A stretch of DNA of 64,000 nucleotides from Chryseobacterium sp. ERMR1:04 (GTDB lineage: Bacteria > Bacteroidota > Bacteroidia > Flavobacteriales > Weeksellaceae): positions 124,001-188,000 of the forward strand of contig NZ_LIRF01000005.1 in assembly GCF_001297705.1 (NCBI RefSeq), read 5' to 3'. Position numbers and translations under genes: made by a program. Below, one piece after another: positions 35,594-44,364 of the stretch; the stretch's first letter is position 1, and every line of letters starts with the position of its first letter. The notes below the pieces were generated by a model. That model did no database searches. It saw only the letters and a program-made list of their open reading frames with translations, and had not been told where the DNA came from.

Positions 35594-35601
35594 CAAATAT
35601 A
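35594..35601 (-). promoter_or_regulatory. Putative -7 box of the DUF2339 gene
   Basis: Reads TATATTTG on the minus strand, 17 bases before the start codon at 35576. Confidence 0.4.
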
Positions 35602-35698
35602 GAGAAATGTAGGAGAAGGTCGTCAATAATTAACCCATCAACAAACTGGATGATGGGTTAGATTATTTTATGTAAGTTAAGTGAATGTAGTAAATTTT

Positions 35699-36439
35699 TT
35701 AATTCGATATTTTATAAATATAAAATGAACCGGTACTAGAACCCAATAATCCAACATCAAGTAAAGACGATCCTGTAAGGCCAAAACTCAATTTATCACC
35801 AGCTTGTAACGTATAAAGAGAATTTATGGTTGCTTCCGAAATGGTTAAGCTTAATACTAAAGCAACATTTACTCCGCTAAATATGCGGCTATCAATGAGA
35901 GTTGCAACACCCGCTCTTGTTCTGAGAATTCCTACACCAGGAGAATTTGTTAGTACAGCCGCTTCTACTCCGGTTCCATAGCGGAAAGTATATCCAATTT
36001 GATATACCCCGTTAGATGGAATAGTATACGTATTGTCGGTATCAGAAAATAAGGATGCACTTCCTACACTTCGTTCTGCAGCTAAAAAGTTTACAGCTCT
36101 AAATCCTGTAGGGAATAGTCCTAGACTTAATAAACTTATACCTGTTACTTTTTTTGCAGCATAGGCAGAAGTATTTACATTCGTTGCATTATATGCAGCT
36201 ATTGCGGCATCAATGATCAGTTGAGGGTCTACTTTGGCAACCTGAAAGTCTCCACCGCTATTTTGGTTTAATGCCAAAATTTGATATCCGGGGAGAGCAG
36301 GAGCTGCAGGTGTGCTTCTGATTTTCATAGTTCCATTGATATCCAGCATTGCTGTAGGATTGGCGGTTCCTATCCCGACTTGAGAAAATGCTGAGGTAGC
36401 AATAAGAGATAAAATTGCACAATAAATTTTAGTTTTCAT
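35699..36439 (-). CDS. Secreted jelly-roll (C1q-like) protein, copy 1
   Basis: A 246-residue secreted protein. Signal peptide ILSLIATSAFSQ, then the shared module VGIGTANPTAMLDINGTMKI, a linker, and a domain from about residue 95 to the end. The domain pattern (GVYQIGYTFRYGTG, an ILRTRAG strand, LTISEATINSLYTLQAGDKL and a C-terminal SFYIYKIS strand) resembles the C1q/TNF jelly-roll, in which G-x-Y opens a strand and L-x-x-G-D-x-L closes one; this comparison is by eye. The start is ATG 36439; a TTG three codons upstream is less likely. Two paralogues lie upstream at 36754 and 37949. Confidence 0.8.
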   Translation of the reverse strand: MKTKIYCAILSLIATSAFSQVGIGTANPTAMLDINGTMKIRSTPAAPALPGYQILALNQNSGGDFQVAKVDPQLIIDAAIAAYNATNVNTSAYAAKKVTGISLLSLGLFPTGFRAVNFLAAERSVGSASLFSDTDNTYTIPSNGVYQIGYTFRYGTGVEAAVLTNSPGVGILRTRAGVATLIDSRIFSGVNVALVLSLTISEATINSLYTLQAGDKLSFGLTGSSLLDVGLLGSSTGSFYIYKISN

Positions 36440-36753
36440 GTTAAACAAATTTAATTAGTTATGGTTTATTCAGTTAGTTTTCTGTTTTTATTGAAGCAAA
36501 AATCATGCCTCGTGTTTAACTTTTTTTAACGTAAATTAGGTTTTCATAGGATATATTTAATTTTAACAGCGATAATTGCTAAAATTGTGGTATGTATATA
36601 GTTATATATACGAATTTGACAAGTTTGGTAGTCTGTTTTGATTGATGATTTCTATTATAATAAATCACTGTTTAGTTATGTATTGCATAAAAAAAATGAT
36701 ACTGCCTTGGAATAGGGCAGTATCATTGGTCTAACTTGTCTTGTTAAAGTGAA
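36440..36753. other. Spacer with terminator of the upstream paralogue
   Basis: No gene. It contains the terminator at 36696-36726 and AT-rich DNA that probably holds the promoter of the 35699 gene. No clear TAnnTTTG is found. Confidence 0.4.
36696..36726 (-). terminator. Terminator of the 36754 gene
   Basis: ATGATACTGCC pairs perfectly with GGCAGTATCAT, and the minus-strand continuation is T7. Confidence 0.85.
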
Positions 36754-37458
36754 TTAATTAGATATTTTGTAGACATAAAAAGAAGCAGCACTTGTGCTTA
36801 ATAAATTTGCTCCTAAAACACCACTATTGGTAAGTCCAAAATAGAGCTTATCACCAGCATTTAAATTGAAGACAGAATTAATATTTGCTTCCGAAATAGT
36901 AAGCGCTATAAGGCCTAAATTAATTCCGTTAAAATTTCTGGTTTCCAATGCTGAAAAATTACCATTTGTATTTTTCAGAATTCCAATTCCCGGGCCGCCC
37001 GTTAATAAAGAAGCCTGTATTCCTGATCCGTAGCGGAAATAGAAGCCTACCGCATAGATTCCGGTGGTAGGTACAACATACGAATTGTCAGGATTCGATA
37101 ACAAAGTGGGAGAGCCTACTGTAGTATCTGCCCCTACAAAATTGATTTGTTTCCATGTAGAAAATAGAGCGAGACTTAATAAAGAAATACCGGATGCCTT
37201 TTTTGCCGAGAAAACGGTGGGGTTTGTCTTTATTCGGGTAAGGATTAAACCTGGGTCAATCTGTGATACTTCAGAATTACTTTGATTAAGTGCCATGATC
37301 TCATAACCTGAAAGGGTTGTTGTTTTTGGTACTTGTCTGATCATCGTATTTCCGTTTACGTCTAAAGTAGATTTGGGATCTGATGTTTTAATCCCGACTT
37401 ATGCTAATGTAATCATAGAAAACATAACAAATAATGCATTTGTGAATTTTTTTTTCAT
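36754..37458 (-). pseudogene. Secreted jelly-roll (C1q-like) protein, copy 2, interrupted by a stop in the signal peptide
   Basis: Reading from ATG 37458, the frame gives MKKKFTNALFVMFSMITLA, then TAA (37399-37401), then continues in the same frame VGIKTSDPKSTLDVNGNTMI through to the normal end at 36754 (234 codons before the final stop). Both paralogues have Gln at this point (SAQVG, FSQVG), so one base change CAA to TAA explains it. An internal ATG at 37344 gives 196 residues without a signal peptide, which could not be exported. The rest of the domain is intact (GIYAVGFYFRYGSG, LTISEANINSVFNLNAGDKL), so the change is recent, or it is a sequence error. Confidence 0.85.
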
Positions 37459-37948
37459 AATAAATATGTTTTTTTCATATTTATACAATATTTATTCCTT
37501 AAAAACGATATTTAGATAAGTTTAACGCGCTTTATTTTGCGAAAATCACAATATAAAATGGGTTCTCAATTTAATTTTGCTTTTATTTTTTCTTATAACT
37601 TAAAGTTAAATCAAGAATATTAAATCTGTTTATGGTTGTTTTGGGAATTTTTTTTCATTGACATTAAATCAGATTATTGTGATTTAATATTTATATATAA
37701 AAATTTAATAATGTCCTAAAATTTTGAGATTGTTAAATAATTTTATGATAAATATTTTAACTTTTTAAGATAAATTCGCTTTTTTTTGCAATAATATCTG
37801 CATTTAGCGTTAATAGATTCTAATTCTCCTTATCTAAGGAATTATTGATTTGGATTAAATTACTCTTTAGTAAAAAGGGGTGAAAAAAGTAATACTGCCT
37901 AAATAAGCAGTATTACGGATTTGTTATGTGTGTGTAAAATAAGATGGA
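37459..37948. other. Extremely AT-rich spacer
   Basis: No gene seen. The DNA is mostly A and T runs. The terminator of the 37949 gene lies at 37889-37916. The region left of it should hold the promoter of the interrupted gene, but no clear consensus is visible. Confidence 0.4.
37889..37916 (-). terminator. Terminator of the 37949 gene
   Basis: GTAATACTGC pairs with GCAGTATTAC around an eight-base loop; T6 follows on the minus strand. The stem word ATACTGC is shared with the terminator at 36696. Confidence 0.8.
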
Positions 37949-38665
37949 TTAATCAGAGATTTTGTAGATATAAAAAGATGAACTGCTTACATCTAGTGAA
38001 CTTTGTTCTAAGGTTCCCGTATTGGTAAGTGCAAAATAAATCTTATCATCAGCATTTAAACTGTAAACGGAGTTTATATTAATTTCTGAGATTGTTAAAG
38101 CTATAGCTCCGAGATTGGCGCCATTAAAATTTCTGGTTTCTAACGTTGAAAAGTTACCATTTGTATTTCTTAGAATTCCAACTTTCAGATCATCTGCTAA
38201 TAAAGAAGGTTGTATACCGGATCCATAACGGAAATAAAAACCTATGGCATAAATCCCGCTAGTAGGCGTTATATAAGCATTGTCAGAATTGGAGAATAGA
38301 ACTGGAGAGCCTACTGTACGATCTCCTAGTACAAAATTGACTTTCTTCCATGTTGAAAATAAAGGGGTACTCGACAAAGAAATACCCGATATCTTTCTTT
38401 CTGAAAAGACCGTGGATTCTGTTCCCGGCCCTGCTGGCGTAGTGGGAAATAATAAATTGGGGTCAATCTGTGACACTTCAGAACTGTTTTGATTTAATGT
38501 CAAAATCTTGTAACCTGAAAGAGTTGTGGTATCTGGAACTTCACTTATTATGGTATTTCCGTTTACATCTAGGGTAGATTTGGGATCTGGCGTATTTATC
38601 CCCACCTGTGCTGATGCTGTCAGCGAAAAAAGAATAAAAATTACATTGGTAGTTTTGTTTTTCAT
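37949..38665 (-). CDS. Secreted jelly-roll (C1q-like) protein, copy 3
   Basis: A 238-residue secreted protein, the intact close paralogue of the 36754 gene. Signal peptide IFILFSLTASAQ, then VGINTPDPKSTLDVNGNTII, a short linker, and the C-terminal domain with VNFVLGDRTVGSPVLFSNSD, GIYAIGFYFRYGSG, VGILRNTNGNFS, LTISEININSVYSLNADDKI and SFYIYKISD. No cysteine in the mature domain. Likely a trimer-forming binding or adhesive domain at the cell surface, if the C1q/TNF resemblance is right. It has its own terminator, so the three paralogues are separate transcription units. Confidence 0.8.
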   Translation of the reverse strand: MKNKTTNVIFILFSLTASAQVGINTPDPKSTLDVNGNTIISEVPDTTTLSGYKILTLNQNSSEVSQIDPNLLFPTTPAGPGTESTVFSERKISGISLSSTPLFSTWKKVNFVLGDRTVGSPVLFSNSDNAYITPTSGIYAIGFYFRYGSGIQPSLLADDLKVGILRNTNGNFSTLETRNFNGANLGAIALTISEININSVYSLNADDKIYFALTNTGTLEQSSLDVSSSSFYIYKISD

Positions 38666-38912
38666 AATAAATAATTAAATATGTTTTTATTTATATCTGA
38701 AAATTTGATTCAAAAATATTGTGTTGTTGTAAATATAGTATATTATTTTTATCAAAAAAATAACGGTTTATTAGTTTTTGGCTTATTTTTTATTTAATTA
38801 TTTCTATATGTTTGATTATTTGAACGTATATTAAAACAATAAAAATCATTTCAATTAAATTTTTCCTATTATTTTTTACCAATTCATTTTATGAAAAAAA
38901 TTTAACATAAAA

Positions 38913-38940
38913 AAACAGTGCCTTATTTGAGACACTGTTT
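38913..38940 (-). terminator. Terminator of pheA
   Basis: AAACAGTG pairs with CACTGTTT; a T-run follows on the minus strand. Confidence 0.75.
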
Positions 38941-38962
38941 GATACTATTTATAGTAAGAATC

Positions 38963-39814
38963 TTAACTCTTTAAAAGAAACTCGTTATAATTTCCAAGGA
39001 AATCAACTTTAGCATTAATAGATTTTAATTCTTCCAATGCATTTTCGTGTAACACAGCATCCCATTTGCCTGCCACATTAATAAAGAAGAAATAATTTCC
39101 AAGTCCTGTTTTCAATGTTCGGGATTCTATTTTGCTTAGATTCATTTTTCTCCAGGCAAAAACAGAGAGAACCTGATGAAGACCTCCTGCATGATCTTCC
39201 GGTAATGTAATCAGTAATCCAGATTTTTCACCAATAACATCAAGCGCCTCATTATGATAAACATGCTGTTGTTTTGATATCACAATAAATCGGGTATGGT
39301 TTTGTTCAAAATCCTGAATATTACGATTGATAATTTTTAATCCATATAAATTGGCCGCAAACTGATTGGCAACTGCTGCTCTTTTAAGTTCAGGATGTTC
39401 AGAAATATATTTTGCCGCTGCCGCTGTTGATGAGAAATCTTGTTTTTGCACCTCTTTATAATGAGTGTCCAAAAAATGAAAACTCTGCGCCAACGCTTGT
39501 GGGTGAGAATAGATTTTCTCAATCTCCATAGTATCGTTATCCGGGTGAATCATCAAATGGTGGGCGATGGGCATTACGGCCTCTGCTTCTATCTTTATAG
39601 ATGAGGTCTTATATAAATAATCCAGCGTCATAGAAACGGTACCTTCTATAGAATTTTCAAGCGGAACTACCGCTTTGTCTACTTCACCTTTTTCAACGGC
39701 TTCAAAACAGTCTAGAATATTAGCCTGTGGTAAAAGTTCTTCATTGGGGAATAGCTGGGTAGTGGCAAGCTGAGTAAAACTTGCATGAGGACCCAAAAAT
39801 GCAATCTTCATCAT
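38963..39814 (-). CDS. pheA: Prephenate dehydratase
   Basis: A 283-residue enzyme converting prephenate to phenylpyruvate in phenylalanine synthesis. The catalytic domain (1-185) starts MKIAFLGPHASFTQLA and has the NSIEGTVSMTLDYL and NHTRFIVIS motifs, the latter with the catalytic Thr-Arg. An ACT regulatory domain follows (about 195-275), with GGLHQVLSVFAWRKMNLSKI and IESRTLKTGLGNYFFF. In most family members the ACT motif is E-S-R-P; here it is ESRT, which may alter phenylalanine feedback. No chorismate mutase domain is fused. Start is one of two adjacent ATGs. Confidence 0.93.
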   Translation of the reverse strand: MMKIAFLGPHASFTQLATTQLFPNEELLPQANILDCFEAVEKGEVDKAVVPLENSIEGTVSMTLDYLYKTSSIKIEAEAVMPIAHHLMIHPDNDTMEIEKIYSHPQALAQSFHFLDTHYKEVQKQDFSSTAAAAKYISEHPELKRAAVANQFAANLYGLKIINRNIQDFEQNHTRFIVISKQQHVYHNEALDVIGEKSGLLITLPEDHAGGLHQVLSVFAWRKMNLSKIESRTLKTGLGNYFFFINVAGKWDAVLHENALEELKSINAKVDFLGNYNEFLLKS

Positions 39815-39915
39815 AATTATATATGTTATATTCTATTTTGTATTGAATCGAAATTCAAATATGGGAATAAAAATTTAAAAGCAAGGTTTGTTGCCTACAT
39901 TTTAAGTTCTAAATC

Positions 39916-40326
39916 TTAAGGTTTCCAGTGCTCTTCAATAAGCTTCATAAGTACCTCAGGACACTTGATGATTTTATTCATTTTTGCATCCAAAAAAAAT
40001 AGAGTTGTGGTAGCTTCTGTGATTTTAATATGCTCAGAATTGTAAATTTCATACTCAAATTCGATTTTTACACCCGGAATTTTTTTTATGTAGGTGTGAA
40101 TTTCTAATTCCTGGTCATACAAAGCAGGCTTCAAATATTTGATTTTATACTCCGAAACGGGGAGCCAAATTCCCTGATTCTCAATCTCATCATATGACAT
40201 TCCGATGCTTCGAAAAAGTTCTACTCTTCCAATTTCAAAGTATTCTGCATAGTTCCCATAATAGACGTATTTCATGGGGTCTGTTTCTCCGTAACGTACT
40301 CGTATTGAATGTGTTGTGTGTATCAT
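39916..40326 (-). CDS. Acyl-CoA thioesterase, 4-hydroxybenzoyl-CoA/YbgC type
   Basis: A 136-residue hotdog-fold protein. The N-terminal motif RVRYGETDPMKYVYYGNYAE (residues 9-28) carries the catalytic Asp of the YbgC/FadM group, followed by YFEIGRVELFRSIGMSY and the strands WLPVSEYKIKYLKPALYDQEL and ATTTLFFLDAKMNK. It hydrolyses acyl-CoA or related thioesters in the cytoplasm. Transcribed away from dnaA; no operon partner. Fatty acyl substrates are likely but not defined. Confidence 0.88.
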   Translation of the reverse strand: MIHTTHSIRVRYGETDPMKYVYYGNYAEYFEIGRVELFRSIGMSYDEIENQGIWLPVSEYKIKYLKPALYDQELEIHTYIKKIPGVKIEFEYEIYNSEHIKITEATTTLFFLDAKMNKIIKCPEVLMKLIEEHWKP

Positions 40327-40461
40327 TTTTGTTCCTTAAATATGCATACAAATATATTTTTAAATAATCAATACCTCCAAAATTTTTTTATGAAAATAAA
40401 AAATTGGACCTTTGTCTTCCTCCTAAAAAGAGACTAACAAAGAATTAATCGGGGCCTAAAA

Positions 40462-41916
40462 ATGAACGAAAATTTAATGATGATATGGCAGAGGTGCCTT
40501 CAGTTTATGCGAGATAATCTCAATGCAGCTGAAGATAGTTCTGATCTAAAAAAGCTTGAAAAATCTTTCGACTTACTATTTGATAAGGTGCAGCCAGTTT
40601 CTTTGGTTGACAACAACCTTACGCTGATGGTTCCGAGTGATTTTTACAAGGAATATATTGAGGATAATTACTTATCCCTTCTTTCTGCGGCCCTAAAGAA
40701 AAATATTGGTAAAGGAGTTAAATTATGGTATTCTGTAATGGAAAATAAGCCTTTTGGTTTAGAAAAGCCTGTTACAATGAATATGAAAGGGAAAAGTGTT
40801 CCTACTCCGAAAGTTCAAGAAACAATGCCTCAAGGCTTTTCATCTAATATCGTTAATCCTTTTGTACTTCCGGGAATCAAAAAAGTAAATATTGATTCTA
40901 ACCTAAAAGCTGATTTCTCGTTTGATAATTATATAGAAGGAGAAAGTAATAAATTTGCTGCTACTGTAGCAAGATCTATCGCCAAAAGACCTGGTGCAAC
41001 AGCTTTCAACCCTTTGTTCTTATATGGAGGTTATGGAGTGGGGAAAACCCACTTAGGACAGGCAGTTGGTCTGGAAGTTAAAAGCCAGTTTCCCGATAAA
41101 GTAGTTCTTTATTTGTCTTCTGAAAAATTCATTCAACAGTTTATTTCAGCAGCGAAAGCACATAAGCAGACTGAGTTTGCTAATTTCTACCAAATGGTAG
41201 ATGTTCTGATTATCGACGATATTCAGTTCCTTTCCGGAAAATCTGCTACACAGGACAGTTTCTTCCACATTTTTGATTATTTGCATCAAAACGGAAAGCA
41301 GATCATCCTTACATCAGATAAGGCTCCTGTAGATATTATGGATATTCAGGACAGAATTGTTTCTCGTTTTAAATGGGGACTTTCTGCAGAGATAAAATCT
41401 CCGGATTTACAAACACGTAGACAAATTATTGTAGACAAATTAAGCAGAGATGGAATTGTTTTAACAGATGATATTCTAGATTTCCTAGCTACTGAAACTA
41501 AAACAAACGTAAGAGAATTAATTGGAGTTATTAACTCTGTAATTGCTTACTCTACTGTTTATAAGAGAGATATGAGTCTTGAATTGTTAAAAGAGACCAT
41601 AAGTAAAATTGCTGCAACTCAGAAAAAAATCATTAATATTCCTTACATTCAGGAAGTTGTTTGTGATTATTTCGGAATTAAAAAAGAGCAGCTTTTATCC
41701 AAGACAAGAAAAAGAGAAATTGCACTTCCGAGACAATTGGCCATGTACTTCTCTAAAGAGTTAACAAATTCTACGTTCACTAAAATTGGTATGGAGATGG
41801 GTGGAAAAGACCATTCAACAGTAATGTATGCCTGTGACACGATCAAGGATGTTTCTAAGATCGATAAAGAAGTAAAAAAATACGTAAAAGAACTTGGTGA
41901 AAGAATCAAACACTAA
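40462..41916 (+). CDS. dnaA: Chromosomal replication initiator protein DnaA
   Basis: A 484-residue initiator that binds DnaA boxes and opens the origin. Domain I (1-90) has WQRCLQFMRDNL and VDNNLTLMVPSDFYKEYIED. The AAA+ domain has Walker A GGYGVGKTHL (about 189-198), Walker B VLIIDDIQFLSG and the sensor region ILTSDKAP. Domain IV at the C-terminus has the DNA-binding signature MGGKDHSTVMYACDTI (about 445-460). Length normal. I see no cluster of TTATCCACA-like boxes on either side, so the origin may lie elsewhere. A phosphatase and a methylase gene follow, a common flavobacterial order. Confidence 0.97.
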   Translation: MNENLMMIWQRCLQFMRDNLNAAEDSSDLKKLEKSFDLLFDKVQPVSLVDNNLTLMVPSDFYKEYIEDNYLSLLSAALKKNIGKGVKLWYSVMENKPFGLEKPVTMNMKGKSVPTPKVQETMPQGFSSNIVNPFVLPGIKKVNIDSNLKADFSFDNYIEGESNKFAATVARSIAKRPGATAFNPLFLYGGYGVGKTHLGQAVGLEVKSQFPDKVVLYLSSEKFIQQFISAAKAHKQTEFANFYQMVDVLIIDDIQFLSGKSATQDSFFHIFDYLHQNGKQIILTSDKAPVDIMDIQDRIVSRFKWGLSAEIKSPDLQTRRQIIVDKLSRDGIVLTDDILDFLATETKTNVRELIGVINSVIAYSTVYKRDMSLELLKETISKIAATQKKIINIPYIQEVVCDYFGIKKEQLLSKTRKREIALPRQLAMYFSKELTNSTFTKIGMEMGGKDHSTVMYACDTIKDVSKIDKEVKKYVKELGERIKH

Positions 41917-42037
41917 GATCATTACTTAAAGATAACGAAGATGAAGAATAATATTATTCTTCATTTTTTGTTTAGTTTTGTCAGAAGAAAAATTACATTT
42001 TTCTATAATTTACATTATAAACTTTAGATTTAATGGT

Positions 42038-42493
42038 ATGAAAATATTGATGGTCTGTTTAGGAAATATATGCAGAAGCCCTTTAGCAGAAGGTATTATG
42101 AAAACAAAGCTTCCTGAAAGTTTTTTTGTTGATTCCGCGGGAACCATTTCCATGCATGAAGGAAAACATCCCGATTCAAGATCCATCAAAATTGCAGCTA
42201 ATCACGGAATCGATATTTCGAAGCAAAAATCCAGACCGATTGTAAAATCCGATTTTGAAAATTTTGATAAGATCTATTGTATGGATATTCATGTATATCA
42301 GGAAGTTATTTCCAGAACCAATAATGAAGAATATCGCCAGAAAGTTTCTTTATTTTTGGAAGCTGCTGGAAACCATCAAAATACTGAGGTTCCGGATCCT
42401 TATTGGGGAGACCTGAATGATTTTGAAAATGTCTTCCAAATGTTGGATGAAGGATGTAATACAATTGCTCGACAACTCACTCATAATATATAA
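42038..42493 (+). CDS. Low-molecular-weight protein-tyrosine phosphatase
   Basis: A 151-residue phosphatase. The start MKILMVCLGNICRSPLAEG contains the C-x5-R active site (C7, R13), and the catalytic acid is in VPDPYWGDLNDF (about 120). It dephosphorylates tyrosines on proteins or small phosphate esters. The frame is open from 41978, but the extra residues are not family-like, and ATG 42038 places the active site at the usual position. The RsmI-like methylase begins 18 bases downstream, so both are probably one operon, after dnaA. Confidence 0.93.
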   Translation: MKILMVCLGNICRSPLAEGIMKTKLPESFFVDSAGTISMHEGKHPDSRSIKIAANHGIDISKQKSRPIVKSDFENFDKIYCMDIHVYQEVISRTNNEEYRQKVSLFLEAAGNHQNTEVPDPYWGDLNDFENVFQMLDEGCNTIARQLTHNI

Positions 42494-42511
42494 TTCATAA
42501 CGCCACATAAA

Positions 42512-43210
42512 ATGCTTTTTTTACTACCAGCTTATTTATCTGAAAATACTTCTATTACTCATTTTTCGCCTGTTTTGAAAGACTATATCATGCAGACGGA
42601 CTATTTCTTCGTAGAGAATGAAAAGACCGCAAGAAAGGTGGTTAAATTCTTTGCTCCCGAGAAAAAACAGTCAGATCTGAAATTGTTTTTATTAGATAAA
42701 TACACCGAAAATAAAGACATCAAAGAAGCTCAGGAATTGATGCTGAAAGGACAGGATTTTGGATTGCTTTCTGAAGCCGGACTTCCTTGTATCGCCGATC
42801 CTGGAAACCTGATCGTAAAATGGTGTCACGAAAAAAACATAAGAGTTATCCCGATTTCAGGGCCTTCATCTATTATTTTAGCTTTGATTTCCAGTGGTTT
42901 TAACGGACAGGAATTTAGCTTTAATGGATATTTACCGATTGAAAAAGGGGAAAAGAAAAAGCAGATTGTTCAGCTGGAAGGCTTGGTTCAAAGAACAGGA
43001 TATTCACAGATTTTCATGGAAACACCTTACCGAAATAATGCTCTTTTTGAAGATTTAACTAAGTTTCTTTCTCCCAATACAAAGCTTTGTATCGCAGCCA
43101 ATATCAATGATCCTGAACATGAATTTATAAAAACTAAAACCATTAAAGAATGGCAAAAACAAAAACCTGAACTGCATAAAATTCCGGCTGTTTTTGTTTT
43201 AGGTAAATAG
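42512..43210 (+). CDS. RsmI-like SAM-dependent methyltransferase (tetrapyrrole methylase fold)
   Basis: A 232-residue protein with the tetrapyrrole-methylase fold. Key marks: LLSEAGLPCIADPGNLIVKW (about 90-110), VIPISGPSSIILALISSGF and FMETPYRNNALFEDL, all as in RsmI, which methylates the ribose of C1402 in 16S rRNA. It is shorter than E. coli RsmI (about 286) because it lacks the C-terminal domain, and it may be the Bacteroidota counterpart or a relative with a different target. Cytoplasmic. In operon with the phosphatase. Confidence 0.85.
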   Translation: MLFLLPAYLSENTSITHFSPVLKDYIMQTDYFFVENEKTARKVVKFFAPEKKQSDLKLFLLDKYTENKDIKEAQELMLKGQDFGLLSEAGLPCIADPGNLIVKWCHEKNIRVIPISGPSSIILALISSGFNGQEFSFNGYLPIEKGEKKKQIVQLEGLVQRTGYSQIFMETPYRNNALFEDLTKFLSPNTKLCIAANINDPEHEFIKTKTIKEWQKQKPELHKIPAVFVLGK

Positions 43211-43220
43211 TTTTGTTAAG

Positions 43221-43304
43221 GTCATTGCGAACCGTAGGTGAAGCAATCTCAATTTTACAATAATATGAATGAGATTGCTTCGTTGCTTCGCTCCTCGCAA
43301 TGAC
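43221..43304. repeat. 84-bp palindromic repeat, family A
   Basis: GTCATTGCGA and a GAAGCAATCTCA arm at the left pair with TGAGATTGCTTC and CTCGCAATGAC at the right, with a short A/T centre. Halves of the same element occur at 60070-60092 and 60281-60314. Confidence 0.75.
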
Positions 43305-43312
43305 GAAAAAAC

Positions 43313-44206
43313 TTATTTTGTTTTTCTTCTTGATTTCCATTTTCTCCATAAAAAAACGATCAATGGAATTAATAAAAAGAAGGGCCAAAAAGATATTATT
43401 CCCAATATAAAACTCACAAAACTGTTCCAACCTTCTGTAATAGAATCTCCAAAACGGCTTCCAAAACCTATTTTCGAGGTGGCCGAGCTTCTTACTTTTT
43501 CTTTATATAAATTTAAATTCAGGGTGCTGTAATTCACTCGGTCATCGATGAAACGAAGTCTACCTTCTGAAACATCAATTTCATCTTCCAACTCACGGAT
43601 ATTTTCCTGAATTTCTAAAATATCCTTTGTTGAGGCTGCACTTTTAAGCATGTCTCTATACTTTTCAAGATAAATCTTTTTATTTGCTAGCTTAATAGAA
43701 ACATCTGTATATTCTTCAGTGACATCATTGGATGAAATGTTTTTAGATAAAACAGAGCCTATTCCATCAGAAAATGACTTGATTAACGCATCAAAATTTT
43801 TGTGTGGAACACGAATGACTAAATTTAAATTTTCATCAGTATCTGTATTTCTAAATTCTTCTTTTTGAATGTAGGCTTGACTTTTTTTTAAAATTTCAGT
43901 GGTCTGATGCTGAGCTTTTTTAATATCTCCAACCTGAAGCCTCATATCTCCATTTTTGATGATTTTCTTTGAAATCGTATCTCCGTTTTTTACAGCTTCG
44001 TTTTCTGTTGTGTTGGATGTTGAAGCGACTGTTGCTGCTGAGCTATTAGGAATTTCGTCTTTCGGCGATGAGGGAGGAGGCGGAAGATATTTATCAGAAG
44101 GTTTTTCCTCAAGGACTTCCATTAAGTCAGCTTTTAACTGAATGGGCTCTTGCTTTTTACAATGAATAAGGAGAAGGAAAAATAACGGTAGAAGTAATTT
44201 TCTCAT
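43313..44206 (-). CDS. DUF4349 family lipoprotein with C-terminal membrane helix
   Basis: A 297-residue protein from ATG 44206. Lipobox FFLLLIHC (Cys near residue 16), a Pro/Ser/Thr/Asn linker (to about 85), then the DUF4349 domain: KIIKNGDMRLQVGDIKKAQ, NLNLVIRVPHKNFDALI, SNDVTEEYTDVSIKLANKK, a coiled coil (ILEIQENIRELEDEIDVSEG) and DDRVNYSTLNLNLYE. A hydrophobic segment near the C-terminus (FVSFILGIISFWPFFLLIPL) ends in a basic tail. Function unknown; some relatives are secreted anchors. The frame is open upstream to 44272 but the lipoprotein signal fixes the start. Confidence 0.87.
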   Translation of the reverse strand: MRKLLLPLFFLLLIHCKKQEPIQLKADLMEVLEEKPSDKYLPPPPSSPKDEIPNSSAATVASTSNTTENEAVKNGDTISKKIIKNGDMRLQVGDIKKAQHQTTEILKKSQAYIQKEEFRNTDTDENLNLVIRVPHKNFDALIKSFSDGIGSVLSKNISSNDVTEEYTDVSIKLANKKIYLEKYRDMLKSAASTKDILEIQENIRELEDEIDVSEGRLRFIDDRVNYSTLNLNLYKEKVRSSATSKIGFGSRFGDSITEGWNSFVSFILGIISFWPFFLLIPLIVFLWRKWKSRRKTK

Positions 44207-44364
44207 GAATAAGTTTTGCTGAATCTTATCAAAAACTATGCTTAAAAGGAGAATTTGCTTTCGAATTTTCAATAAATCATGAATATTAATGTAAAAGCTT
44301 TGCTAATTCTGTTTAAAACGGTTTTTAAAGGGAAAGAATTCAAATTATTTTATATTTTTATTGA

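Noticed and set aside
40327..40461. Possible replication origin upstream of dnaA
   Set aside because: No cluster of TTATCCACA-like boxes or clear unwinding element was found.
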